A DNA stretch of 64,000 nt, taken from positions 186,001 to 250,000 of the forward strand of contig CAXXDX010000001.1 in assembly GCA_963677605.2 (NCBI GenBank), given 5' to 3'. The first letter of the stretch is position 1. Each line of letters opens with the position of its first letter. The notes beneath the pieces are model-generated. The model saw nothing but the letters and a program-made list of their open reading frames with translations, did not search any database and was not told the origin of the DNA. The translations under genes were made by a program, and so were the position numbers. This document shows positions 32,684 to 41,165 of the stretch, in pieces. Source of the stretch: JAGLOK01 sp963677605. GTDB lineage: Bacteria > Bacillota > Clostridia > Christensenellales > UMGS416.

Positions 32684-35398
32684 ATGAATAAGGTAATACC
32701 TTCAAATGAAAGAAAATCAAAAAAATTAAGTATAAGCATTATTATACTAATTATTGTTTTATTGTCCGTTAGTATTGTATATATCATAAATCACGAGAAT
32801 GAAGAAAACGTGGATTTAGTATCTAAAACACCAGGGGCCTCAAAAGAATATTCCCCACTTACTTCCGAAGACAATGAAGCACTTGAAAAAGCAAAGCTTC
32901 GGCACGTAGATGTATGGCAATTATCAAAAACTAACGAGTACCGCCAATACACATGTGAGTTTGACGAAGCCGGAATATTCACTGTAAAGCTTGAATTAAA
33001 TGGCAGTTCACTCACCGAAGAACTGTATAAATACGGCTACCTTGCTGATGATATCAAAGATGATGCAAACAAAGACTATTATCTCGTAGTAATAAAAACA
33101 CCTTTTTCTCCTGTTAGATTTGTCGGTGCAGATATGCACGCCAATGACGGACATTTCGATTTTGGATTCACATCGCTGGATTTGGGTCCGTTTACAGTAA
33201 AAGAATATGGTACACACAAAGTTGCAACCACAGCTGAATCAGCCGTAGGAATGTTGGTTGCACTACCATCCAGTATGACAGAAAACGGTTTTTCAGCTAG
33301 ATTTGTGCATTGGGAAGATCTAGACGTACAGTCCAGAATAGAAGTTGTAATGGATACTGTTTTTATGCATGAAGATTTTGACTTAATTTCACGTAAAGGT
33401 GTTGAAAACACACTTTCTTTTGAGTTGGCAATACTCAATGACCATCTGAGCAATTCTATTGATTATTTAAAGAAATATTGTTTTAAAAATGCTGAAACTG
33501 AAGAAATAAGTAAATCTACAATTGCAAGATATATGCTTAATGCTCTATTAAACAGATACCAAAAGCAGACATATGACAATAAGATTATTGATGAAACTGT
33601 TAAATCATTATTGTGGGAAGTAACCGAAAGCAGATTGTATATGCCGGCAAACAGTTTAATCATTCCGGAAATGTTTTACTTTATTCAAGTAATAGAAGAT
33701 GACAACAATATGACAATTTACGCCTATGCAAACATTTATTACATGAATCCTCCATATGTATTAGAAGAAAGAGGATTCCCTTTTACTATAACACTGCATG
33801 AAGCAAACGGAACATATACTATAGTAGATTATCAGTTCATTTATGATACATCAGCATTAAATAACTTTTCAGAACAATGGAGCTATTATAAAGACACAAT
33901 AGAAAGTATAGACAGCAGCAGAAAAGATAATACCTTTAATCAAATCAGAACCTCTCTTTTACAAATGGCAACAGAAACTTATAATTCGTTAACCGAATAT
34001 CAAATTAACGATGATGATGTTTTAGATGGTATTGATTTGGATTTCACTTCAATAAAAGAATCCATGGCATCAAATTTTAATGAAATAAGCAATCCTTATA
34101 CAGCAATTCTGCGCGATTGTTCATTGTATGTATTTGATAAAAACTATGGCGATGATGCACTCCAAGTTTCTGCGATTTATCCATTATCCGAAGAATTTGA
34201 CAATCCCATAACTGTTGCTGTGCTCGCTTCAACATATGATGGAAACACCTCCGAGAGTCAAAATGCAAAGCTCTATGTAGTAACAGCAGAATATAATGAA
34301 CAGACATGGGAAGTCAGAAATATTGATATACAGGAAAAAGAAACATTATCAATGTCAGAATTCCCAAAACTGCAGGAACACAGTTTCAGTAGTATATATG
34401 AATCCCTTTATTCAGAACTGGAATACAATATAGATACAATAAATACGACATACAATCTTTCTCTTCCAATCCCCATAAAAAAAGAGCTGCCTCTTGAAGG
34501 CTCCTACCTTAACCTGAATATTCAAAGCGGTATCGTAAGGTTTATTAATGTCCACCGCCTTATTCGCGGTGAAAAAGATTCGGGAACAATGATTCCGATA
34601 TGGTATGCACAAGAAAATCCAAACGACCTTTCCGGCACGGCATTTACCGAAGCTATAAAAAGCTCGGAATGGACTGAAGTACAGGAAGGCGAAGAAGGGC
34701 GTATGTACTCTCACACCGATTTAGGTTTTCTGGGATATTTGGTGCAGATAAACATAGAAAATGATGAAGGTGTTTTTGAGTTTCATTACAGCTTTGATAC
34801 TATTAATAACAAAGCAATATTAATGATATACAGACCTAATGAAAAAGCTAAATACTATGTTTCAGAAGGCGAATCGCTTTGCCTATCAGGTATTGAAACA
34901 TTCAAAATACGTACCGATGTAACCGAATATATGATTGATGATGAGAAAGGGCCAACACTGCCCGACTATCGAGAAGAGTTAAGATACCTCACTCCCATTG
35001 TCGGAGATATGCCGGGCGGAATAGTTTCTGTTGAAACGACAGTAAGCTCAGCTTTGGAAGAAATGGGCTATGAAAGCAACATAATAAAAAATGAGGATCA
35101 AGTTATCAGGTGGGCACAAAGCATAGGTGAAGAAATCGAATATGGCGAACTTCTGGAAATCAGCCAGATACCAATTTCAGATACACCGGATGTTTCGTGG
35201 GATATCACTCTAGCCGCTCAGGAAGGCAAAGGTTCGCTCCAAATAATCGGATTCTCAGACAGCGGTCAAGTGTATATTAGGAAAGTGTACAGATTGTATG
35301 GCAGCAAAGAAACACGGGAGCAATACTTCACTTTTGGTGACAGATCATTGTTTGATAGATTGTGCATATTAAGCTTTGGCGAAACTATAGAAAACTAA
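32684..35398 (+). CDS. Large membrane-anchored exported protein of unknown function
   Basis: 904 aa from ATG 32684, with AGGGAGA 8 bases upstream; the ATG at 32642 has no RBS. Basic N-terminus, one membrane helix (~15-36), then ~865 residues facing outside, acidic and rich in Ser, Thr, Tyr and Asn, with no cysteine pairs or known catalytic motif. Residues ~80-190 (EYRQYTCEFDEAGIFTVK) and a WELTE-like alternation suggest several beta-rich domains. Not recognised. Bounded by a bidirectional terminator at 35399-35421. Possibly a surface or cell-wall associated factor. Confidence 0.6.
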   Translation: MNKVIPSNERKSKKLSISIIILIIVLLSVSIVYIINHENEENVDLVSKTPGASKEYSPLTSEDNEALEKAKLRHVDVWQLSKTNEYRQYTCEFDEAGIFTVKLELNGSSLTEELYKYGYLADDIKDDANKDYYLVVIKTPFSPVRFVGADMHANDGHFDFGFTSLDLGPFTVKEYGTHKVATTAESAVGMLVALPSSMTENGFSARFVHWEDLDVQSRIEVVMDTVFMHEDFDLISRKGVENTLSFELAILNDHLSNSIDYLKKYCFKNAETEEISKSTIARYMLNALLNRYQKQTYDNKIIDETVKSLLWEVTESRLYMPANSLIIPEMFYFIQVIEDDNNMTIYAYANIYYMNPPYVLEERGFPFTITLHEANGTYTIVDYQFIYDTSALNNFSEQWSYYKDTIESIDSSRKDNTFNQIRTSLLQMATETYNSLTEYQINDDDVLDGIDLDFTSIKESMASNFNEISNPYTAILRDCSLYVFDKNYGDDALQVSAIYPLSEEFDNPITVAVLASTYDGNTSESQNAKLYVVTAEYNEQTWEVRNIDIQEKETLSMSEFPKLQEHSFSSIYESLYSELEYNIDTINTTYNLSLPIPIKKELPLEGSYLNLNIQSGIVRFINVHRLIRGEKDSGTMIPIWYAQENPNDLSGTAFTEAIKSSEWTEVQEGEEGRMYSHTDLGFLGYLVQINIENDEGVFEFHYSFDTINNKAILMIYRPNEKAKYYVSEGESLCLSGIETFKIRTDVTEYMIDDEKGPTLPDYREELRYLTPIVGDMPGGIVSVETTVSSALEEMGYESNIIKNEDQVIRWAQSIGEEIEYGELLEISQIPISDTPDVSWDITLAAQEGKGSLQIIGFSDSGQVYIRKVYRLYGSKETREQYFTFGDRSLFDRLCILSFGETIEN

Positions 35399-35421
35399 AA
35401 AAGAGCCTATAAGGCTCTTTT
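35399..35421. terminator. Bidirectional terminator
   Basis: AAAAGAGCCT (35399-35408), loop ATA, AGGCTCTTTT (35412-35421). T-rich on both strands; lies between the convergent genes 32684-35398 and 35432-36427. Confidence 0.85.
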
Positions 35422-35431
35422 AATTTTGAAG

Positions 35432-36427
35432 CTAATTTGCAAAAGGAACTATTACGTAAATAACTTCGCCCTGATCGTCTATAAATACAATGTATTTATC
35501 CTTATCAATCAGCTCTCTGTCAATCAAAACAGCATTATCAATTTCTATACCATGCTCTTCCATCAGTGTAAGGTCAGGGTAGGCCACAGTTACTATAGTG
35601 TAAATGCTGTTATATTCAATAAAAGTAATCAACAGCTTTTGTGGATTTCCTTTTTCATCGGCATATCTTGCCATAAGAACCAGTTCTTCATCACTTAAAC
35701 TATCAATGTCAGAGTTATCGTAAAGTTTGCAGCCCGTTCCTTCGTCTGCCGGAAGTTCTCCGTCATATATCGAAAACACAATCTCACCTGTTGTAGAGCC
35801 TTCCTGCGCCTCATATTCATCTTCAATATACGTCATACGCTCTTCAAGCTCTTCAGGTTGAACTGAAGCTATAAGCTGCTTCTGATTAAGCGACTGCTTG
35901 TTTTTTTCACTGCTTGGCTCAATAGCCACCTGTCTGTATCCTTGAAGCTTTGACAACAAATCTCCGTAAGGCGTGTAATACTCATATTCTATAATATCCA
36001 ATTGCTTGTCTTCGTCATATGAGCGCAAAACCCTTGTTAACAGATTTTCTTCAGCATAATAATAAAACGAAAGAGTAGGTTCATCAGCTCCATCAACATA
36101 AAAATTAATTATATATTGACTCATTCCCTCAGCTGAGAAGATAAATGAGTCGGGAGACTCGGTAACTGCTGCGCCTTCAAAGCAGTTAATAAGGCTTAGA
36201 AGTTCACCTGGATTTTCTTCTTTATATTTTACTTTTGCATATATATCTTCAAACGAGCCACGGGTTTCTTCACTGATATACTTTATCTCAGCCTGCCAAG
36301 TGCTTAATGTTTCAAGAGAAAAACTGCGTTCATCAAACAAGTCTTTGCAGCTTGTTGTTTTATTGCATGAAGAAATTGAAAATACTATTATTAATGACAA
36401 GAAAAGCGTTATTATTTTTTTAAGCAT
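35432..36427 (-). CDS. Lipoprotein of unknown function
   Basis: 331 aa. Lipoprotein signal peptide with lipobox SISSC (Cys21). The mature part falls into two mixed alpha/beta segments: ~28-140 (TWQAEIKYISEETRG, IINFYVDGADEPTLSFYYY), reminiscent of lipoproteins that bind a small ligand, and ~200-331 (YIEDEYEAQEGSTTGEIVFSI region). Acidic linker with EPSSEKNKQ. Not recognised. AGGAGA lies 13 bases before the ATG. Convergent with the 904-aa protein gene. Confidence 0.65.
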   Translation of the reverse strand: MLKKIITLFLSLIIVFSISSCNKTTSCKDLFDERSFSLETLSTWQAEIKYISEETRGSFEDIYAKVKYKEENPGELLSLINCFEGAAVTESPDSFIFSAEGMSQYIINFYVDGADEPTLSFYYYAEENLLTRVLRSYDEDKQLDIIEYEYYTPYGDLLSKLQGYRQVAIEPSSEKNKQSLNQKQLIASVQPEELEERMTYIEDEYEAQEGSTTGEIVFSIYDGELPADEGTGCKLYDNSDIDSLSDEELVLMARYADEKGNPQKLLITFIEYNSIYTIVTVAYPDLTLMEEHGIEIDNAVLIDRELIDKDKYIVFIDDQGEVIYVIVPFAN

Positions 36428-36553
36428 TGTTTGTCAGAGTTCTCCTTGGATAATTGATTATACAATATCGTATTATACCGTATTTTCATACCTATTAACA
36501 AATATTTTTTTACTTTTATATAAAGATTCTATTAATTTTCTAAGCAATCCTTG

Positions 36554-37417
36554 TCACTTTATATTGAAATGCTTTTTAAATAAACGGAAATATCCTTTTG
36601 TCTTATCCGAAATATAGTCTGCCTCGATTTTTTCATCTCCGATAATTCTTTGATAATCATATTCGCCTTTTACTGCCCAAAAACGAAGCAGTCCGTTGTT
36701 TATTGCCATCTGCGGACATCTCATTACGCACCTCATACACATAACACACTTTCCGTCAAAACAAATCTTTCCATCTTCAATACTTATGTTATATACAGGA
36801 CATTCACGAATGCATTTTTTGCACATATTGCAATTGCCGTCTGTAGTGTAAAGTCTCCCATTTAAATGTGCAGCAGGTCTTTGAATGCGTAGAATTAAAG
36901 AAATAATGTTGCCTAAATAGGTTCCTCGGATAAGCTGCCTTTTATTATTTAATATATTGTCTGCAAAACGCTTTGATTCATCTATCATAAAGTAATACAT
37001 TTGTTTCACAAGAGAATCATTGTAACGGAAAATAATATTATAAGGCATTAATATATTCACTTCGGTGAGTATGTCATATTCCTTTTTATGCAGTATCCTT
37101 TTGAGTTCATTTGATGAGCTTTTGTTCAGAAAAAACGGTTCTCCCGCTGTTTTAAAAATCGACACTTTTTTCATATTACCTTCTGGAAACAGCTTTATAA
37201 AATCAATTAACGGTTCCGGAACATTAAATGCATAGATCGGATATCCTAAAACGATACGATCATAAGACATAAAATCCTGAGGAAGGCTTACAATTCCCTG
37301 CCTCTCGACTTTATGTAAAACTACTTCACAGCCCTGTTTTTTTAATTCATCAGCTATAAAATCTGCTGCGATATATGTGTTTCCGGTTCCTGAAAAAGCG
37401 CAAATTAAAACTTTCAT
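36554..37417 (-). CDS. EFR1-type flavodoxin-ferredoxin fusion
   Basis: 287 aa from ATG 37417, preceded by AAAGGA; an open extension to 37516 has no RBS. Residues 1-160 form a flavodoxin-like FMN domain (ICAFSGTGNTYIAADFIADEL, GYPIYAFNVPEP). The C-terminal part carries two [4Fe-4S] motifs, CNMCKKCIRECP and CVMCMRCVMRCP. Such fusions are frequent in Clostridia and move electrons at low potential; the exact partners are not known. Single gene, no obvious operon. Confidence 0.85.
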   Translation of the reverse strand: MKVLICAFSGTGNTYIAADFIADELKKQGCEVVLHKVERQGIVSLPQDFMSYDRIVLGYPIYAFNVPEPLIDFIKLFPEGNMKKVSIFKTAGEPFFLNKSSSNELKRILHKKEYDILTEVNILMPYNIIFRYNDSLVKQMYYFMIDESKRFADNILNNKRQLIRGTYLGNIISLILRIQRPAAHLNGRLYTTDGNCNMCKKCIRECPVYNISIEDGKICFDGKCVMCMRCVMRCPQMAINNGLLRFWAVKGEYDYQRIIGDEKIEADYISDKTKGYFRLFKKHFNIK

Positions 37418-37571
37418 AAATAATTCCTTTAGAAATATAATACATAATGCATAAAAATTGAGCAAACAAAACTTCAATATCTTTGTATTAAGACAATAAA
37501 AGAATGAAAACGACATTTAAACCAATAGGACTATATTTTCAACAACTCCGTTACCATATATATCTATATTA

Positions 37572-37580
37572 TGTTATAAT
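37572..37580 (+). promoter_or_regulatory. Promoter of the NfeD-like/flotillin pair
   Basis: Extended -10: TGT joined to TATAAT (37575-37580), with a weak TTACCA at 37551-37556. It lies 54 bases before the start codon. Confidence 0.5.
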
Positions 37581-37634
37581 CTGTTTTGTCACAATGAATT
37601 CATTTTAAGACATTATCTTTACTTAGGAGGAAAT

Positions 37635-38315
37635 ATGAATGAATGGTGGAGCGGCTTAGCCGTTATTCAACAGGTCTTTTATTACATCGCTGTTCCGTTT
37701 ACCTTAGTCCTTATTATACAGTCAATACTGTCTCTTATAGGCTTAGGCGGCCACGACGCAGATGCCGACGCTGACACTGACTTTGACATGGATGCAGACT
37801 CTGATTTTGACATGGATACAGATGCCGACATTGATACGGATTTCGATGCCGATGCACATGTAGATATGCATATGGATATGCATGGTGACGGTCATGACCA
37901 CACAATTGAAGCAGCAGGATTCAGGTTTTTTACTGTAAGAGGAATAGTTGCATTCTTTTGTATTTTCGGCTGGTCGGGTTTAGCTTTCTTTGCATCTGGA
38001 ATGCAAACTTTGTTTTCGATGCTGTTGGCTGTCCTGTGCGGATTTGCAGCAATGTTTATAATAGGCCTAATGTTTTATGCTGTTAAGCGCCTTCAGTCAA
38101 GCGGCAATATACAGTATTCGAACGCTGTTGGGAAAACAGCTGAAGTTTATATTCCGATTCCTGCAAAAAGACAGGGCAAAGGAAAAGTAATGGTAATGGT
38201 TCAGGAAAGGCTTGTTGAAGCTGAAGCATTATCTGATGAAGAAACAATGCTCAAAACCGGTGAAAATGTAAAAGTAGTCGGAAATATATCAAATACGTTA
38301 ATAGTGAAAAGATAG
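37635..38315 (+). CDS. NfeD-like membrane protein with Asp/His/Met-rich segment
   Basis: 226 aa. Membrane helix at ~17-37; an extraordinary stretch (~40-89) alternating Asp with Ala, Phe, Met, Thr and His (DADADADTDFDMDAD...); two further helices (~100-150); and a C-terminal OB-like domain (~165-226: GKTAEVYIPIP, GENVKVVGNISNTLIVKR), the part shared with NfeD and YuaF proteins. It stands 9 bases before a flotillin gene, as yuaF does before yuaG in Bacillus, where the pair forms lipid-raft-like domains. The acidic segment could bind Ca2+ or other cations. AGGAGG precedes the ATG. Confidence 0.8.
   Translation: MNEWWSGLAVIQQVFYYIAVPFTLVLIIQSILSLIGLGGHDADADADTDFDMDADSDFDMDTDADIDTDFDADAHVDMHMDMHGDGHDHTIEAAGFRFFTVRGIVAFFCIFGWSGLAFFASGMQTLFSMLLAVLCGFAAMFIIGLMFYAVKRLQSSGNIQYSNAVGKTAEVYIPIPAKRQGKGKVMVMVQERLVEAEALSDEETMLKTGENVKVVGNISNTLIVKR
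37752..37905. repeat. Degenerate GAY-rich coding repeat
   Basis: The DNA for the acidic segment is a run of Asp codons (GAC/GAT) alternating with Ala, Met, Phe and Thr codons, giving near-repeats of 6, 12 and 18 bases. This makes the tract prone to in-frame expansion or contraction. Confidence 0.55.
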
Positions 38316-38324
38316 GAGAAATAT

Positions 38325-39734
38325 ATGGAACAAATGGCACTCGTAGTAGTAATAATATTAATATTATTCACAACATTTATAGCAATACTGACAAGGTACA
38401 AAAAATGTCCTTCCGACAGAATACTGGTAGTTTACGGTAAAGTAGGCCGAGGCGCTGAAGGCGAAAACAAAAGTGCAAAGTGCATTCACGGCGGAGCAGC
38501 TTTCATCTGGCCCGTATTCCAGCATTATGAGTTTATGAGTCTTACACCAATGGCTATTACAGTCGGGCTTACCAATGCACTGTCAAAACAAAACATCCGT
38601 ATCGATGTACCTTCGCGATTCACAGTAGGTATCTCAACCGAAACAGGCGTCATGCAAAATGCTGCGGAGCGTTTGCTTGGTCTTAAAATGGCGGAAATAG
38701 AGGAACTTGCAAAAGATATTATATTCGGCCAGCTTCGTTTGGTTGTTGCTACAATGGACATCGAAGAAATAAATACAGACAGAGACCTGTTCCTCACGGC
38801 TGTTTCCGGCAACGTTGAAAGCGAGCTTAAGAAAATCGGCCTTCGCTTAATCAACGTTAACGTAACAGATATAAACGATGAATCAGGATACATTGACGCA
38901 CTTGGTAAAGAAGCAGCTGCAAAAGCTATAAACGATGCAAGAAAAAGTGTTGCCGAAAAAACAAGAGACGGTTCAATCGGTGAGGCAGCTGCGCAGAAGG
39001 ATGAGAGAGTCAGCGTTGCTGAAGCAAACTCTCAGGCAGTTGAAGGTGAAAACAGGGCAAAGATAACCATAGCAAAATCCGATGCTTTAAGGCGTGAACA
39101 GGAAGCAGAAGCGATGAAAATCGCTATCGCTGCCGAAAAAGTACAGGCTGCTAAAGCTCTTGAAGAATCATATGCCGCTGAAGAAGCCGCAGAACTCAAA
39201 AGAGCTTCTAGAGAAAAAGCTTCTAAAGAAGCTGACGTCATCGTTAAAGCTGAAATTGAAAAACGCAAAGCTGAAATCGACGCCGAAGCTCAGGCTGAAC
39301 GCTACAGACGCATAGCCAAGGGTGAAGCAGACGCTATATATCAGAAGATGGAAGCTCAGGCCCGCGGTCTTAACGAAATGCTCGTTAAGCAAGCTGAAGG
39401 ATTTAAAGAAATCATAGCTGCAGCAGACGGCAATGCAGATGCAGCAGTTCGCATGATGATAGCCGACAAGATGGAAGATATCATACGTGTTCAGGTTGAA
39501 GCCATCAAGAATCTTAAGATTGATAAGGTTACTGTTTGGGACAGCGGTGCACAGGGTGACGGAAAGTCCTCCACAGCCAACTTCCTTTCAGGCCTAATGA
39601 AGAGCCTTCCTCCGATGAATGAGTTGTTTGACATGGCAGGTATGGAGCTTCCCGAATACCTTGGCAAAACCAAAAAAGAAATTGCTGAACAGGTGGCTGA
39701 AAAAATAGTAGAAAGCTCAGCAGCAGAAGAATAA
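38325..39734 (+). CDS. floT: Flotillin-family SPFH protein
   Basis: 469 aa. N-terminal membrane segment (~5-22), SPFH domain (~25-200: CPSDRILVVYGKVG, MTPMAITV-like SLTPMAITVGL), then a long coiled coil (~200-350) very rich in Ala and Glu (AEAQAERYRRIAKGEAD), and a C-terminal tail. This is the plan of FloT/YuaG. It scaffolds membrane microdomains on the cytoplasmic face. The adjacent NfeD-like gene is its usual partner. AGGAGA precedes the ATG; a strong bidirectional terminator follows. Confidence 0.92.
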   Translation: MEQMALVVVIILILFTTFIAILTRYKKCPSDRILVVYGKVGRGAEGENKSAKCIHGGAAFIWPVFQHYEFMSLTPMAITVGLTNALSKQNIRIDVPSRFTVGISTETGVMQNAAERLLGLKMAEIEELAKDIIFGQLRLVVATMDIEEINTDRDLFLTAVSGNVESELKKIGLRLINVNVTDINDESGYIDALGKEAAAKAINDARKSVAEKTRDGSIGEAAAQKDERVSVAEANSQAVEGENRAKITIAKSDALRREQEAEAMKIAIAAEKVQAAKALEESYAAEEAAELKRASREKASKEADVIVKAEIEKRKAEIDAEAQAERYRRIAKGEADAIYQKMEAQARGLNEMLVKQAEGFKEIIAAADGNADAAVRMMIADKMEDIIRVQVEAIKNLKIDKVTVWDSGAQGDGKSSTANFLSGLMKSLPPMNELFDMAGMELPEYLGKTKKEIAEQVAEKIVESSAAEE

Positions 39735-39747
39735 TTATAAATACAGG

Positions 39748-39776
39748 AAAAGCCTCGCATATTACGAGGCTTTTTT
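39748..39776. terminator. Bidirectional terminator
   Basis: AAAAGCCTCG (39748-39757), 7-base loop, CGAGGCTTTT (39765-39774), T to 39776. Serves the flotillin gene on plus and the nucleoside phosphorylase gene on minus. Confidence 0.85.
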
Positions 39777-39786
39777 CATCAATAGT

Positions 39787-41043
39787 TTATCTTATATGAA
39801 CACTTTCAAGAAACAACTTTTTTGCCTCTTCTTCATTTGTATTGTCATTGATATGCATCACACATAATACATCGCCTTCTGTGACTTTATCGTTAAGCTC
39901 ACATTTCATGACAAGTCCTACTGCCATATCTATTTCATCAGTCTTTTTTTCGCGTCCGGCACCGAGCAGCATGGCACTTCTTCCTATACCCTCAGTATTC
40001 ATGCTTTCAATAACACCGCTCTTTAGTGCTTTTACTTCCACAAGATTTTTTGCAGTCGGCAACAAATCAGTATTCTCAACAGTTGCCGCATCTCCGCCCT
40101 GTCCGGCTACAAATGCTTTAAATTTTTCAAAACCTCTTCCGCTGATGAGGGCATCCAACATCATTTTCTTTCCTTCGTCAATGTCATCTGCAATTCTGCT
40201 TAGTACAAGCATATTTGAACCAAGCTTCAATGATGTTGCAAGCAGTCTTGAATCCATATTATTGCCTTTAAGCGTCTCAACAACTTCTTTTACTTCAAGC
40301 GCATTTCCTATGTGTGTTGCAAGAGGCTGGTTCATGTCAGAAAGCACTGCTCTGGTATTAACCCCAGCATTGTTTCCTATCTCAACCATTATATCAGCAA
40401 GTTCTTTTGCGTCTTCTTTTTTGTGCATAAAAGCGCCGCTTCCGTATTTCACGTCAAGCACTAATGCATCCGCGCCTCCTGCTATTTTTTTGCTCATAAT
40501 TGAGCTTGCTATAAGAGAGACATTGTCAACAGTGCTTGTAACATCACGGAGCGCATATAATATTTTATCTGCAGGAGCTAAGTTGCCTGACTGTCCCACT
40601 ACGGCAAAGCCGTTCTTTTTCACAAGTTCCATAAACTCTTCTCTTGTAAAATCAACACTCATCCCCGGAATTGCCGAAAGCTTGTCAAGCGTTCCGCCTG
40701 TGTGCCCCAAGCCGCGTCCGCTCATCTTTGCGACAGTCGCACCGCAGGCCGTAACCAAAGGAACGACTATCATAGTTGTTGCGTCCCCCACTCCTCCGGT
40801 TGAGTGTTTGTCTACCTTTACTCCGGGAAGTTCGGACAAATCCGCACGATCTCCGGAGTTTACCATTGCAAGCGTGAGGTTTGTTGTTTCCTCCATGTTC
40901 ATTCCGTTAAGGCATATTGCCATAAGCAGCGCAGCAGTTTGATAATCAGGGATAGTTTTGTCCACCAAACCCTCGATAAAAACATCAATATCCTGCTTTG
41001 TTAGCACTTCGCCTTTTTTCTTTTTTTCTATTATATCTATCAT
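39787..41043 (-). CDS. Pyrimidine-nucleoside (thymidine) phosphorylase
   Basis: 418 aa, slightly shorter than the usual ~435. Cleaves uridine or thymidine with phosphate to give the base and (deoxy)ribose-1-phosphate. Marks: GVKVDKHSTGGVGD (phosphate loop), VAKMSGRGLGHTGGTLDKL (family signature), SIMSKKIAGGADALVLDVKYGSGAFM. N-terminal helical domain, central alpha/beta domain, C-terminal alpha/beta lobe. In Gram-positives this enzyme is Pdp with dual specificity; DeoA acts on thymidine only; the two cannot be split by eye. No other deo genes are adjacent. Confidence 0.93.
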   Translation of the reverse strand: MIDIIEKKKKGEVLTKQDIDVFIEGLVDKTIPDYQTAALLMAICLNGMNMEETTNLTLAMVNSGDRADLSELPGVKVDKHSTGGVGDATTMIVVPLVTACGATVAKMSGRGLGHTGGTLDKLSAIPGMSVDFTREEFMELVKKNGFAVVGQSGNLAPADKILYALRDVTSTVDNVSLIASSIMSKKIAGGADALVLDVKYGSGAFMHKKEDAKELADIMVEIGNNAGVNTRAVLSDMNQPLATHIGNALEVKEVVETLKGNNMDSRLLATSLKLGSNMLVLSRIADDIDEGKKMMLDALISGRGFEKFKAFVAGQGGDAATVENTDLLPTAKNLVEVKALKSGVIESMNTEGIGRSAMLLGAGREKKTDEIDMAVGLVMKCELNDKVTEGDVLCVMHINDNTNEEEAKKLFLESVHIR

Positions 41044-41103
41044 AATACTGTTGTCTCCGTGGTATGCTCTTTTTGTTTATTATAACATAATTCTTGTTTG
41101 AAG

Positions 41104-41132
41104 TTGAATAAAGTAGTGTATTAAGATATTAT
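41104..41132 (+). promoter_or_regulatory. Promoter of the type IV pilus operon
   Basis: TTGAAT (41104-41109), 17-base spacer, TATTAT (41127-41132). The leader to the TTG start at 41166 is about 27 bases, too short for a riboswitch. Confidence 0.6.
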
Positions 41133-41165
41133 ATAATAGTAATATATCTCTAGGGGGATATAAGC

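Noticed and set aside
38525..39760. Several minus-strand frames inside the flotillin gene
   Set aside because: Mirror images of an Ala/Glu-rich coiled coil; they lack RBS and motifs.
39842..40942. 366-aa plus-strand open frame, the longest antisense frame
   Set aside because: It is the exact complement of the nucleoside phosphorylase gene; Ser/Pro/Ala-rich low-complexity product with no motif.
41044..41165. Possible cyclic di-GMP riboswitch before pilB
   Set aside because: The predicted leader is only ~27 bases and no GEMM core is present; the pilA leader is also too short.
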